Assembly (NCBI RefSeq): GCF_000002985.6
Contig: NC_003282.8
Coordinates: 3,224,001 to 3,288,000, forward strand
Source: Caenorhabditis elegans
Lineage: Eukaryota; Nematoda; Chromadorea; Rhabditida; Rhabditidae
Length of the DNA: 64,000 nt
Reading direction: 5' to 3'
The position numbers and the translations under genes are program-made. Shown piece after piece: positions 1 to 12,400 of the stretch. A model generated the notes under the pieces. The model searched no databases, was not told the DNA's origin, and was given only the letters and a program-made list of their open reading frames with translations. Within the stretch, counting starts at the first letter, position 1. Each line of letters begins with the position of its first letter.

Positions 1-33
1 TTAGTAAAAATTAAAACGATTTTTCAACCAAAG

Positions 34-424
34 TATTACGGGAACACTTCTGAGAATGCGTATTGTGCAACATGTTTAACGTGCAAAATATCTCGTAGCG
101 AAAACTACAGTACTCCTTTAAATTACTACTGTAGCGCTTGTGTCGATTTACGGGATCTCGATTTTTGAAAATAATAGAAATCATTCATTTATCGATAGAG
201 TATAAAAATTGAACAAAATATGAGCAAATAATACGGAGAAACGAATGAAAATAAAATATGTGTCATTAGTCGAAAAAAAAAATCAATTTCAAAAATCGAG
301 CCCGTAAATCGACACTAGCGCTACAGTAGTCATTAAAAGAATTACTGTAGTGTTCGCTACGAGATATTTTGCGCGTCAAAAATGTTGTACAATACGCATT
401 CTCAGAATTTTGTGATAATGTAAT
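34..424. repeat. palindromic MITE, TATTACGGGAACAC family, copy 1
   Basis: Inverted-repeat element in the intron before the first visible exon. The left arm runs from TATTACGGGAACAC through GAGAATGCGTATTG and CTGTAGCGCTTGTGTCG; the right arm mirrors it (GTAAATCGACACTAGCGC, then AATACGCATTCTCAG). The right terminus is damaged: the usual TTCCCGTAATA end is replaced by GATAATG. Six more copies occur in the window at 13186, 13735, 15646, 36204, 38568 and 44668. It probably corresponds to one of the Repbase PAL or CELE families, not checked. Confidence 0.75.
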
Positions 425-482
425 ATTTCTAATTATCACATCCATCATTTCCCAGAATTTAAGCTTCAATCAATAATTCCAG

Positions 483-3400
483 CTCGACGCGTTCAAATCC
501 CAAAATTCATCAGAATTCGCTCTCCACGCTCGTTTCGATTTATCATCTGGAATGGGTCTCGAAACGCCGAACGACGATTTACACTATGGACATCTTCAAA
601 TGGATCTTGTTGCTCTTTATCTACTCACATTGGTACAAATGATTTCAGCCGGATGCAAAGTTATCTATACTCATCATGAAGTGAATTTCATTCAAAATCT
701 CGTTTTCTACATTGAACGTACCTATCGTACGCCGGATTTTGGAATGTGGGAGCGTGGAACGAGATATAATAATGGAAAACCTGAACTTCATGCCAGTAGC
801 TTGGGTTCGTTCTGATTTTTCAAAAAAAAATTTTAAAAAATCAATTTTTTTTCTGAAAAAATATTAGATTTTCAATTTTTCGACGAAAAAAAAAGTTTTT
901 CGAGAAATTAAAATTTTTCGATTTTTGAGAAAAATTTTAATTTTTCTTTTAAAAAAATTATATTTTCAGATTTTGTTAGTAAAAATTAAAACGATTTTTC
1001 AATTTTTCAATAAAAATGGTTTTGAGATTTTCTCCAACAAAAAGAGAAAAAATTCGTTTTCCAACAAAAAAAAATGTAGTTTTAATTTTTGATCGAAAAA
1101 TCCAATTTATTTGAGAGAAAATTACTTAATTTTTAGTTTTTTCAAGAAATTTACGAGAAAATTGTTCAATTTTTCGTTTTCTCCCTTTTTTCAAAAATGT
1201 TTTCTCAACTTTTTAAACAAAAATGTCTAATTTTTAAATTTTCAGATATTTTTAAAACAAATTTTAATTTTCGAAACGAAAGTTTGCATTTCCCAATTTT
1301 TCAGTTTTTCTAAAATTCTAAATTTCCAAAAAAAAGCGGAGTTTTTTTTTTAAATTTTTCTAAAAAGGCAATTTTCAAAATGTTCGATTTTTTGAAAAAT
1401 TAGAAAGAAACCTGTTTATTTTAAAACATTTCGAAAAAAATTCGATTTTCAAATTTCCTTTAAAAATCATAATTCAGTTTTCTAGATTCAATTAAAATTT
1501 TAGCTTTTCACAAATAAATAATTCTGAAAACATTAAAAATAAGAAAATGTTCCGATTTTTTTAAATTATAAAAAAAAAAAAAAAAATCCAAAACTAAAAA
1601 TTTCCAGGAATGGTAAAAGCCGCCCTGGAAGCAATCAATGGTTTCAACCTATACGGCAGTACGGGAACATCAGCATCAGTAATCTACGTGGATATTGATG
1701 GGCACAATCGAAATCGTACCACTTTTGAGACGATTCTCCCACGGGAAAGTAACTCGAAAAATACGGACGCCGCACTTTTGATGACTGTCGGATGGCCAGC
1801 ATTTGCTACTCACGATGAGACACTTTTCGAGAAAACTATGCAAAAATGTGTGAGAAGGCTTGAAGGTCGATTCGGATTGAGAAGGTACATTGAGAATCTG
1901 GAAATTTTCTGGAAAGTCTGAAAATTAGATTTACGCGCAACTCAGAGACTTGAAAGCTTGCCGAAAATCGAAAAATTATAAATTTTTCCTCAAAAATTAC
2001 CTAAAAATCCCCCTATTTCGATCATTAGGGGGTGTTTGAAATCTCGTGTAGTCCTCGAGGAGAAGAGAAAATATCATGAAAGAATGACCAATAGTTTTCT
2101 AGAAAATTCCTCAATTTCACGATTTTCCCAGAAAATAGAAGAAATGTTACTTTAAATGGAAAATTTTTTTTTCAAAATTCCCTAAAAATGTGAGTTTTTT
2201 TTCTTGAAAAGTTGAAAATTTTTCCGAAAATTGACCTAAACTTTTTTAAAACTTCGATTTGCCGATTTTTCCAAGTTTTCCTAGAATTAAAAAAATTTTA
2301 CCGACAATTTTGTGCCGCCGAGCTATCGAAGTTTAATTGGAAAAATTTGATTTATCTCTGATAGTGAATCGGCAATTTTTTCTATTTTTTAAAGTTCAAA
2401 AAATTGATATTTTTCTTGGATTCCTTGATTTCCTGCTTGTAAATAACCGATCTGCCGAATTTGCCTGAAAAACGGCAACTGCCGAAAATTTTCGGCAAAT
2501 TGTGGTGGTTTTGCACTTTTTTGGAAACTTCATAATTTTAATTTTAATCGGCAAAATTGTACGCATTCTATGTTCCTACATCTATTTTGAAAAGTTAACA
2601 AATTCTATGAAAAAAAATCTAGAAAACGGGAAAAATTCAAAAAAGAACAGTTTCAGAAGTGTTTTTGTCCTATAGAGAACCTCTCTAAACATTTCCGGCA
2701 AATCTGATATCCGGCAAACGGCGGCAAAACGGAAATTTGTCGAAAATGAAAATTTCCGGCAAATTGGCAATGTGTCGATTTGCCGAATTTGCCGAAGAAA
2801 AAAATTGCCGTTAAGTTTTGGTGCTCCAAAAATATAACATTTTTCGGAGTTTGTTAAAAACGGCAAATTTTGTCGAGATTTGCCGAACTCGGCAAATTCG
2901 GCAAATATCTTTTTTCAATATTTGCCGAGCACGGCAAATTCGGCAAATCTCTTTTTTCAATATTTGCCGAACTCGGCAAATTCGGCAAATCTCTTTTTTC
3001 AATATTTGCCGAGCACGGCAAATTCGGCAAATTTGCCGTGCTTAACAAACTCGGAAAAATGTGATATTTTTTATGTTTTTGGAGCACCAAAACTACTGAA
3101 TTCTTAACACACATCTGGTTTCTGAACAAGTTCCGCGTAGTATGTCTGTTTAAGCATCAAAATAGCTCAATTTTGTGTCATTTTACTAAATTTTTGGCTA
3201 AAAAATCAATAGTTTTAGTCAAAATTGTACTGTCAAATTTTTGACGTGTGCGGCAAATTTCGAAATTTGCCGAGCTCGGCAAATTCGGCAAATCTACTTT
3301 TTTGAAATTTGCCGTGCTTGGCAAATTCGGCAAATTTGCCGAGCTCGGCAAACGGCAAATTCGGCAAATTTGCCGCACACCCCTGCCGCACACCCCTGCT

Positions 3401-6400
3401 TGTACAACTTTCCGAGTACACCCAAATATTTCTCCCCGTGCAATATCATTTGATAGCAGTCAATTTTTTAATAGCCTCCCCCCAAATAATAATTGTCATC
3501 GAAATTATGCAAAAAAAGTTGACGGGAAGGGGTCTCAAATGTTAGCACCAATAATTCTCCAGGTCTCTTTCTCTTCTCTCTGCACATTTTCTCTCATAAA
3601 TCAAATGCCCTTCCCCACTCGCTTTTGCATTGCCGTAGCATTGCTGCGATAAAATCGAACGAATGCGATGATGGTTGTGGTGGTGGTGGTGACCCTCGGT
3701 ACCATCCTTTCTCCTCTCGTCTCGCTCCCTCTCGTCGCTGTCCCCTCCTTACGCACACACACACACTTTTTACTTTTTCTGTGCTGCTCTGCACAATTTG
3801 CACATACACTTGGATACATACAGACACATACAGATATACATATTTGCATGTGAATAGAGAGACAAGACACTGTATCTGTGTCTCTACTTCATTGTTGTAT
3901 GTATGTGTATGTGTTATCAATCGATTGATGCGTTGTTGGAGACACATACGAATTGAGAGAGAGAGAGAGAGAAATGACCGTTATAATGCAAATCGGGAAT
4001 TGACAGGAGAGAAGAGAACTGATAACAATTGATGATGTACACACATATTGATAGCGAGAATTTTTCGGAAAAAATCGAAGAATTTTGAGATATGAAACGT
4101 GGAAAATCACCCGGCAATTTTAAATACTGACACAAGGCACACAGAGCGGTTTTTACTACGCGTGGCCGTAAAATAGGAAAACTCGGCCATCTTCATAACA
4201 TGGATACGGAACATTTTCTCAAAAATCGCCACGGTGGAACTATAGAACCCCCCTTCCGAGAACATTCTTGTCAAGTTTCAGAAACATCCCACGTCAAAAA
4301 TCCCAGATAAATCATTGGCCGAGTTTTGGGGATTTTTCTAGGCCACGAAGTAAAGGCCGCGCTCTGTTAAATGTGGATAATTTATTTAGAGATCTGAGAA
4401 GACTCAAAATGATTCGAAACATCATGTTGAAAAATTTCGTAAAAAGCATCTGGAAGACCTGGAATACAGAGAAATCGATGATTTAGGCACACGGGGTTCT
4501 GGCCTTCCTCATTGAATTTTTCGCGCTCCATTGACAATCGCCCGCGCCGGACAACTCGAGGAAAAGTCGTGTACTCTACACGGACAAATACATTTAGTTT
4601 TACAACTAAAATCGAGCCGCGACGCGACACGCAACGCGCCGTAAATCTACCCCAGATATGGCCGAGCCAAAATGGCCTAGTTCGGTAAACTCTTCCATTT
4701 CAATATATGAGGGAAGCCAGAAATCCTTGTAGGAACACTTCAAGCTGATAGGCACTGTGGTAATTTTTGGATACCTATCGCCTTAATATGTGCCTAAATC
4801 AACGAAACGTCAACGCGAGATGAACTATAAAAATATTGAATAAAGATTGATGTTTTAATGGAATCTGTATTTCTGATCAGGGATGCTACAGAATTTTTTG
4901 TGCCAAGAAACAATAATCCAAGAAATTCAAAACTTTTTTTTCAACTAGAATCACAAAAAATCTAATCAAAATATCAAAAATTAACAATTATTGAATAGTA
5001 AAGTCCGTAAACGAATATTTTGGTACATGTACGAACACTAGCTGAATTTCTCATGCCTTGAGCGTTTTGTCCTTGCGGCTTTTGAGCTCTAAAAAATTAA
5101 TTTCCTGGTAACATTTTGGCGAAGAAATCAAGAAACAAGAAATTCGCATCCCTGTTTCTAGGATGCTGCGAACAATGGGGCAAATCGGCGAAAGTTAAGA
5201 TTATAACCCCAATTTCATAATGAGAGACTTCTTGAAGATTCTAAAATGTGGGCAAAATTTTTCCAAACTTGACGGTATCGAAGAGATGAAATTTATTATT
5301 ATTTCATAACTTCCTTATTTTGCGCAATTCAATAGGTCATTTTCAAAAGTCTTATAGAGCATTAAAGGGGGTGTAGTCGATTTGTTTTATTGCTTTATTA
5401 GACTCGAAGTTGTCTGAAAACACCGAATTTCATAATGAAACTTCTTGAAAACTTCTCGAAAAAAAGTTATGACGGTTCAAAAAAAGACCTAAAATTAGTT
5501 AAAATTCCAAATTTCTGGTTGCCAGAAGTTGCCAAATTTACCAAATCTACCAAATCTGGACCTCCATCTACTTTAAATGTACTTAAATCGAGCTGAGAAC
5601 GCAATATAATTAATTTGAATACCCATAATTAGACTACGATTTCAAAAAGTTAGTTTCCAGCTGCTTGACAAGTCGGTCAAATTTCAAAATTTTAACTAAT
5701 TTTACGTCAATTTTTGAGCCGCCATAACTTTTTTTTGAGAAGTTTTCAAGAAGTTTCATTATGAAATTCGGTCTTTTCAGACAATTTCGAGGCTAATATA
5801 GCAATAAAAAAATTCGACTACATTACTTTTAAATGAAATTTTCCAAAAGTTTCCAATTTTGATAATTTTTGTGTTTCAAACACATAGGAATTGTCAAAAT
5901 TAAGAAAACCCGAATTTTTTATTCGAAAAGAAATAATTAGAAAATTCACTTGGAAAACTGGCGTTTTTTTTCAGATTCCACCGTGACGGATTTCGAACAG
6001 AGCTCGAGGACAATAGCAAAAGCTTTTACGATGAGCATGAGACGGCTCAATTTCAGGGCGTCGAATCGCAGTTTCCCATCTTCTTGGCGTGTATATCCCT
6101 AACTGGTACGGAACCCGCAGATAAAAGGATTTTACAGTTTTTGGTTGAAATTGTCGATTTTGAGCCATACATGGCTCAAAAAAGAACGGAGAACGATGCT
6201 AGCCCAAATTTCAAAAATGTCATGCATGTTCAACAAAAAAATCTGAAATTTTGAAAAAAAAGGGAAAAATTTTTAAAGTTTGCACATTTGAATGCCAAAA
6301 ATGTGCCAAAGTCGAAAATTTCAGCCAAAAAATTATAAAACCATATTTTTCCTCTAGAAGTACACATAACCCCGTATTTATGGCTAATTTCAGCCTACAT

Positions 6401-9400
6401 TCGAGCCAATCAAGAGTACGGTGACATTTACTTCAAAAAGCTCCAAAAATGCCTGGTTGCCGATGAGACGGTCCCCGGCGGATACATTGTTCCGGAATGC
6501 TACTGCGTCGACGAATTCATCATGGACAAGGAGCGTGAGCAGCCGAACTCGACGGAGCTCTACGCGTTGAGCCATCAAGAATTCGGACATCATTTATGGA
6601 GCAATGCGATTTATATCATTTTGATGCTCAAGCGAGAAGGACTCATTCATTCGGGAGACATTGATCCGATCAATCGGCATTTACCCGCCAGTCAGCGCCC
6701 GAAGATGTTCAATCGGCACTCGGCTTTTCAGGTTAGGAAGCTGAAACTAATCTCATTCGAGACACGTGATGTGTCAGGCTGTGCCATTTCGGTTTGATCT
6801 ACACAGATCTACAAAAAATGCGGGAGAAAAGAGACGCAGAGTTCTCATCTGATTTCGCATGGTTAAAGGTGGAGTACCGAAATTCGGTAGTTTTGGACCA
6901 ATTTGGGTCTAAAAACACAAAGTCTCAAATTTCGGTACTCCACCTTTAAGAACGTGCTGACGCCACATTTTTGGGCAAAAAATTCCCGCATTTTTTGTAG
7001 ATCAAACCGCAATAGGACAGCCTGGCACCACGCGATTCGAAAGCTCGACTCTTTTGCCGAAACCTGAAAATCTAGAAATTTACTTTGAAAACTCGGAAAA
7101 ATCCAAGATACCTCAACTTAGGCATATATCCGTACCTTATCTAGAAGCGCACTATATAGAAAACAGTGGTGTTTTTCAGTTTTCCATATATTGAGTTTCT
7201 AGATGAGTTACGGTTAGCCCACAGGCTGTCCCATTACGGTTTGATCTACAAAAAATGCGGGGTTTTTCTAAACTCCCGCCGCAATTCCCGTAGATCAAAC
7301 CAAAATGAGACACTCTGACACATCACGTGTAAACCTAAGCCGAGATATTTTAGATCTTCAGACTTTTCCGGCCTAAAATTTCAGCTTTTGAGGCCAGATG
7401 ACTACTAGTGACTAGTCTGTCAAATTTAGATTTTTAAATTTTTAAATTTTCAGGGAAGTATGGAAGGTGATCCAGTGGTGCAGGTGGCTCTAATCTCCGA
7501 ATCTCCACGCCTTCAAATGATGCTCTCCACCTACGGAATCACAACTCAAACTCCTCATGAAGTGGAGCCCGTTCAAATTTGGCCGAGTTGGAGGATGGTT
7601 AAGGTAATACCGAATTTTGGCTCAAATTCGGTCTAAAATGTTTCTGAACCACAACCGTTACCTTTTGGTATCTCCCGCGAGAGTCCGGTGTAATTAAAAT
7701 TTGCTCTTTCTCTGGTGCCAGCCAGCCAGCCAGCCAACGTGTATGTGTCAGTTGTCACCTATTACGCCCTTCTCTCCTCTCTTGCTCTCTTCAATCGGCT
7801 ACTCGTCTTCCGAGGCTCTCGTCGTTTCTCAACCCCTAACAAACACACACACACACACAAATTTCTTCACTGTCTATCATCACTACTACACGGAAAAGAT
7901 ATGATAAGGTGATGGTGATGGTAGGAGGACACAGACACACACGCATAGTTTCTGTACGTTTCATGTACATATTGTCTCCGAGACCCCCGACGATTAAACA
8001 GCATTGTCGGGCCGGCGCGACGGACAAACCGATACAGATTGAGAGACAAATTTGTCATTTGGAGGACCCCCCTCTTTTTGAGTGAAGCCGGCCGCCGGGT
8101 CTATGCGTACTTATTTGGTGATGACGGTAGTACACCGCTCTTGCGCACAATTTGTAAACACATATATATAGTGCGTGTGCTTGTTTGAACTAACAGGGGT
8201 GCCGGTTGAGAAGGCGCCGGACGGTCGTGTCGACTCATTTGTCTTTTCCCAACGATGCATCATCATAATTGGCGAGAGCCCATCAGGATTGGAACTCTAC
8301 GGAACTTGGAAAGTAAATCATTCGACCAATGAGAAATGGCTGAAAAGCTTAGGTCACACACATTTCGGTTTGATCTACGTAGATCTACAAAAAATGCCGG
8401 AGTTGAGACGCCGCATTTTCTGTAGATCAAACCGTAATGGGACACCCTGACACCACGTGTAGCAATCGTAGCAATTGTAGACTATTGCCGAATTTTTTGA
8501 AAAATTTGGGCCAAAATCTCAAAAACTACCGGAGAATTGTCAATTTCCGGCCAAATCTAGAACTGCAAGAGTACGGTCTTGATCTCCAAATTTTATTAGG
8601 ATGATATCCCCCCCCCCCCCCCCCCCCTCTACACACACACCCATCATAATAAATCTCTTGATTCGCTTGATATCATCGCTCGCTGATTAGCCATCAGCAT
8701 GAAACCACCTTGATACACGTGGACAATCGATATCATCGATGGGTGGAGCCCCGGGGCCGTCCCGTCCGGCTACAAACACACAAGCACCGCCCTCCTCTAT
8801 CGCCGCCCGACTATAGTTAGAGATTGGAGACGAGCGAGGGGAAGAAAGCGCGACGAACCGAGAGCGACCGCGGGCCCGTATAAATAGGCCGGGTCAGAGA
8901 ACAGTGCCCACATTCCACCACCACCAACACGCACTCTCTCTCTGTTTCGCTCACTCGATCGCTCGCTCTCACTCCGCGCGCTCACCTTCCCGTTTCCATT
9001 CTCCCAATCGTTTCGTCGTGTCCCGGCCCGTCCGATCGCCCGCCCGTCCGCTTCCTCCCATTCGTCGTCGTCGTCCCAATCGACCCCGGCCGCTTTCTCC
9101 AATTCATTTCTATTCATCCCGTCTCGTCGTTGTTCAGTCCTACACCTAGAGGCAAAACGACCTGAGATGGCCTACTTCAACACTACTACTACTACCACTA
9201 CAACTAGTATTACTATCCCGGCTTCAGTGGCTCCTCTCGACCTATCCCCCGATGCTCGTCATATCCATTGCCCTACTCTTCGCATCTCATCACTTCGTCC
9301 AATACCATAGGGATGAGATCGTTCAGTACGGCAATGGACTGAGCTAGAGTGACCTCTGATAATACGGAACGGAAGGTATGGGAGATTTGTTTTAGAGGCA

Positions 9401-12400
9401 AACTATTAGTGCATATCGTTTTGAGCGTTCCGTCGCCGCCGCCGCTGCTGCAGAACAAACACGTGTGAGCACACGATTGCTCACTTATACACTCAAACAC
9501 AGACACATAAAGCCAAAAAAAAAAAGAAGTGTACAGATTTTTTGCCGAATGTGCGCACTAAACGATTGATGGGAAAGGGTCTCTGCAGCAGCAGCAGCAC
9601 AGGCGAGCGGAGAAGCGATGACGCAAGTGTGTGCCCGCGGGCCGGTCCGTATATCAAACGGATAGTAGTTGTAGCAGCAGCAGCAGCAGCAGCAGCGGCG
9701 GACGGAGGAGAAGAGAAAGATAATAATCGATTGAAGGACAACTGTCTCTTTTCTTCTCTCTTGCATCACAGCATCTCTTTTTTTTTAGTTTTCTACAAAT
9801 TTACCTCTCCCGAATGAAGAATGATTGCTATCGTACAAAACAGTGGAGGACATTCAAGATTGATGAGAACGCGAAAGGGCGTATGATATATGATCAGTTA
9901 TTCAACAATATGTATATTGATTATGATTTTTATGAAGGGTTTCAGAATTTTCTAAAGGACAGCCGGTTGCAACACTTCTGTAAAACTTCTAACTTCGAGA
10001 ACCTGAAGGTCCTGCAAATCGATTTTGCGTTGTTCGAAGTTTTGTGAAATTGGCACACGACAGTATATACAATATGTTACTTTTAAATATGGATACTGAT
10101 AGAAAATTATGATTTTTGTGGAGATTGGCTTAATTTTAGAATTTGCTTCAGGACAGCCGGGTGTAACACTTCTGATTGTCGCTTGGAGTTCCAACAAATT
10201 TATGAATCTCCATTAAATTATGGTATATGACATAGTATATAATCTGAAAATAAAACTTAGACATTCAAAAACTCTCGCGAACTTGTTCTAAATTTGCTAC
10301 AAATCGATAAGTCTATGAATCACCATTAGCTATGTGATACGACAAGATATTTGATAGAACGTCTGGAATTTCCACATATCGATTTTATCTCTTTTTCTTG
10401 AAAATCTATCGTCATTTTTGTTGAAATGGATGAATCACCACCATTTGTGATCAGAAACCGCATCATCATGTGTGTTTCCGTTTTTCTCCTGGCGAATTTG
10501 AATCGAGAATGTCGGCGGATCATCTTCATCATGGAATTGTTTAACCTCGAATGACATTCGTTTTTCTCCCTTCTCTCATTCGAAAAAAAGAGAGTGACCT
10601 AGTTGACCACTGCTGTCACTTTCATCGAGGGTTGGGTACTACTGCAGAAAAGTTTGAAAATTGAGAGATAAATAGAAAAAAATAGAAGATATGCACTTGA
10701 AGACTTACCTGGGGAAGTCTTAAATTGTAATATAGTTTTTTTCTGGAAAAAATGTATCAGAACAAAGAAGCAACCATTGAGCAACATTTTCCTATGTAAA
10801 AATCTAGTAAAATTGTTTGCAAGTTTTCTGTATACTTAAACGATATACAAGCCCATTATCAATTATCCGTTAAAGGTGGTGTAGTCGAATTTATTTTATT
10901 GCTTTATTAGACTCAAAACTGTCTAAAAACACAGAATTTCATAATGAAATTTCTTGAAAACTGCTCAAAAAAAAGTTATGACGGCTCAAAAATAGCGTTG
11001 AATTAGTTAAAATTTGAAGAAATTTAAATGTCGCAGGGGCTGGAAACAATTTTTTTTTTGAAATCACCGTCAAATTTTGAGTATACAATGTATTTGTCTT
11101 GCGCGTTTTCAACTTCATTTAGGTATTTTAAAGTCGTGAGATTTGGTTTTAAAAAAGTAAAAATCTCGCCGTGTATCGACTTTAAAATATCTAAATGAAG
11201 TTGAAAACGCAAGAGAAATACATTGTATACTCAAAACTTGATGGTGATTTCAAAAAAAAATTGTTTCCAGCCGCTTCGACATTCAAATTTCGAATTTTAA
11301 CTAATTTTAGGCTATTTTTGAGCCGTCATAACTTTTTTTGAGAAGTTTTCAAGAAGTTTCATTATGAAATTCGGTGTTTTCAGACAATTTTGAATCTAAT
11401 AAAGCGATAAAAATAATTTGACTACCCGCACCTTTAAAGGCAATCTTGTTAGTGAAATAGAAAACTCACTGATAGCTTAAAACTACCAATAACTAATATC
11501 AAACTATTTTCAGGTCTTCGAATGTCTGGGCCGAGACAAGAAGCTTGATCTTTCGGGCCGTCCACAACGTCCATTCGGTCCATTGAGTACTTCGAAAGTG
11601 TTTCGAGTGTTTGGCGATACCGTGCTCTGCTATCCATTGCTTTTCGAGGTCAAAGACTTTTATGTGAGCTCGGATCCGGCGGTTCTCATTGACGATATTA
11701 AGGTTTGTAGACAGACAGCACAGTAACTGGAATATTAATATGAATTAATTGTCATGGTGCGAAACACTTTTCCGTATCGCTTGGAGGGATTAGTCCACCT
11801 GAAGGACGTCCCGCTGACAATCTGGTACTCATCTCTACTAGTAATACTAGTCAGATGAAGTACAATGGGATATGTGTATGATACTTAACACTTCAATATA
11901 TATATATATATATGTACATAATGATTTTTCGGTTATCAATTTCGGTATTCATTTTCGAAAAAAAAATATTCCAAAAAAATTTGAAAAAAAAACTAAAATT
12001 GTAGGAAAAAACTGAAAAATTGAAAATTTTCCGCTTGAATTTTGAAACATTGCAAAAAAGTGGAAATTCAAAAAAAAATTCCCGGAAATTACTGAAAAAC
12101 TGGAAAAAACAACGTAGAAATTGATCAGAAATTGATCAAAATTGTTATTTAAAAAATATAAAAATATTCTACTCTTTTAAAAAATAAATTTGGGAAAAAA
12201 AAGATTTATGAGAAAACGAACAAAATTTTTTTTTTTCAAAATTGCAGGAGAAAACCGAGAAATGGAAATTTTCCTATTGATACTTGAAAAATTGCAAAAA
12301 AAAATTGTTTTTTAATTTTTTAATTTTTTTTAATTTTCAAATTCGTATAAAATATAAAAAATTAACAGAAATTAGTCAAAAACTGGAAAAATTTCGTCTT

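Larger units (their letters stand above)
8735..9480 (+). promoter_or_regulatory. TATA-containing GC-rich promoter-like island inside an intron
   Basis: Within the 7604-11513 intron composition switches to GC-rich (GGAGCCCCGGGGCCGTCCCG) with TATAAATA at 8879-8886, followed by a C/T-rich leader (CTCTCTCTCTGTTTCGCTC) and two overlapping short ORFs: 9166-9309 (47 codons, poly-Thr) and 9252-9347 (31 codons, starting MLVISIALLFASHHF, signal-like). A plausible donor, GAAG/GTATGG, lies at 9374. Neither ORF is open at that donor, so an alternative transcript spliced to 11514 would carry a non-coding leader. Could be an alternative promoter, a high-occupancy target region or an unannotated intronic gene. 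Confidence 0.45.

Noticed and set aside
2816..3404. Cluster of overlapping ORFs on both strands, and a superficial CRISPR-like look of CGGCAAATTCGG units
   Set aside because: Translated transposon satellite; units abut without unique spacers of constant length and the host is a eukaryote.
3625..4032. 135-codon plus ORF
   Set aside because: Reads through CA, CT and GAGA microsatellites; no splice context and no domain.
4670..4690. Box A-like TGGCCTAGTTCGG in the TTCTGGC-family element, suggesting a tRNA-derived SINE
   Set aside because: No box B at the right distance, and the copies have terminal inverted repeats, so a DNA transposon explains them better.
8797..9117. 106-codon minus ORF rich in Asp/Glu/Arg
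   Set aside because: Antisense shadow of the C/T- and GC-rich promoter-like island; no splice signals or recognisable domain.
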